Below, in pieces: positions 63,911 to 64,000 of a stretch of 64,000 nt of DNA; the stretch's first letter is position 1, and each line of letters begins with the position of its first letter. The DNA comes from Monocercomonoides exilis. Taxonomy: Eukaryota; Preaxostyla; Oxymonadida; Polymastigidae. The DNA is taken from assembly GCA_001643675.2 (NCBI GenBank), contig LSRY02000064.1, positions 355,424 to 419,423 on the forward strand, in the 5' to 3' direction. The notes below the pieces were generated by a model, which was not told where the DNA came from, ran no database searches, and saw only the letters and a program-made list of their open reading frames with translations. The position numbers and the translations under genes were made by a program.

Positions 63911-64000
63911 CAGGTTTACTCCTCAATAATGAGTCTCGAAATCCCTTTTATCTCCGTATGTGTGATCAAAAACCCCTTTCCAGCACCATCTGTGCGGCGG
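63911..64000 (-). repeat. Right arm of the terminal hairpin, reaching the window edge
   Basis: Reverse complement of 63767-63858. Pairing is still perfect at the last base of the window, so the repeat may extend further. It could be the inverted terminal/internal complementary region of the element or the junction of two tail-to-tail copies. Confidence 0.9.

Larger units (their letters stand above)
58800..64000 (+). mobile_element. Decayed DIRS-like tyrosine-recombinase retrotransposon, open at the window end
   Basis: The order is gag-like region, reverse transcriptase plus RNase H, then tyrosine recombinase, with a large inverted repeat at the right. This is the organisation of DIRS-type elements, which lack an integrase and use a tyrosine recombinase. 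Base composition (near 48-50% GC by eye) differs sharply from the host flanks. Coding frames can be followed over nearly 5 kb with few apparent frameshifts but more than a dozen stop codons. The left terminal repeat was not found, and the right end runs to or past the window edge. Confidence 0.8.

Noticed and set aside
1-64000. tRNA, rRNA or CRISPR features
   Set aside because: I saw no cloverleaf with A/B boxes, no rRNA-like stretch and no regularly spaced direct repeats; a tRNAscan or Rfam search would be decisive.

Overview
The window comes from a small unicellular eukaryote with short spliceosomal introns (mostly 39-200 bp, 5' splice sites mostly GT(T/A/G)TG), the standard genetic code, AT-rich intergenic DNA and very large intron-poor genes for surface proteins. 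The gene set (giant repetitive signal-peptide proteins ending in a degenerate kinase domain, a 14-3-3, an AMPK beta subunit, REV1, STT3) best fits an oxymonad/Preaxostyla flagellate such as Monocercomonoides. That assignment is an inference from gene style and was not tested by a search.

Layout. (1) 492-9623, 19682-27487 and 45270-57371 are three giant paralogous genes (3043, about 2601 and 4033 aa). Each encodes a signal peptide, a beta-helix-like ectodomain built from repeated modules, one transmembrane helix and a cytoplasmic pseudokinase. They are mosaics: genes 1 and 2 share an inverted block of about 4.95 kb, and genes 1 and 3 share the last 1.8 kb of coding sequence plus 0.85 kb of 3' flank. 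(2) Between genes 1 and 2 lie a legumain-like protein that has lost its catalytic His and Cys, STT3 (two exons) and a Ser-rich coiled-coil protein. (3) 28211-29244 is a near-perfect palindrome with 495-bp arms, followed by a decayed coiled-coil gene and a spliced gene of unknown family. (4) 32740-44300 holds AMPK beta on the plus strand, then three tightly packed multi-exon genes on the minus strand: a 14-3-3, an unidentified helical protein and REV1. An intact-looking Merlin DNA transposon with 25-bp TIRs and an 8-bp target duplication sits at the 5' end of REV1, perhaps inside its first intron. (5) From about 58.8 kb to the window end is a GC-richer, DIRS-like tyrosine-recombinase retrotransposon. 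It is decayed mainly by nonsense mutations and ends in a large hairpin.

How the genes fit together. STT3 transfers N-glycans to secreted proteins, and the giant ectodomains are rich in Asn-X-Ser/Thr sequons, so they are likely clients. AMPK beta and 14-3-3 are cytosolic signalling components, and the pseudokinase tails would place a further signalling or scaffolding surface under the plasma membrane. Intron structures were inferred by joining reading frames across GT...AG boundaries and checking phase and family alignment; no transcript data were available.
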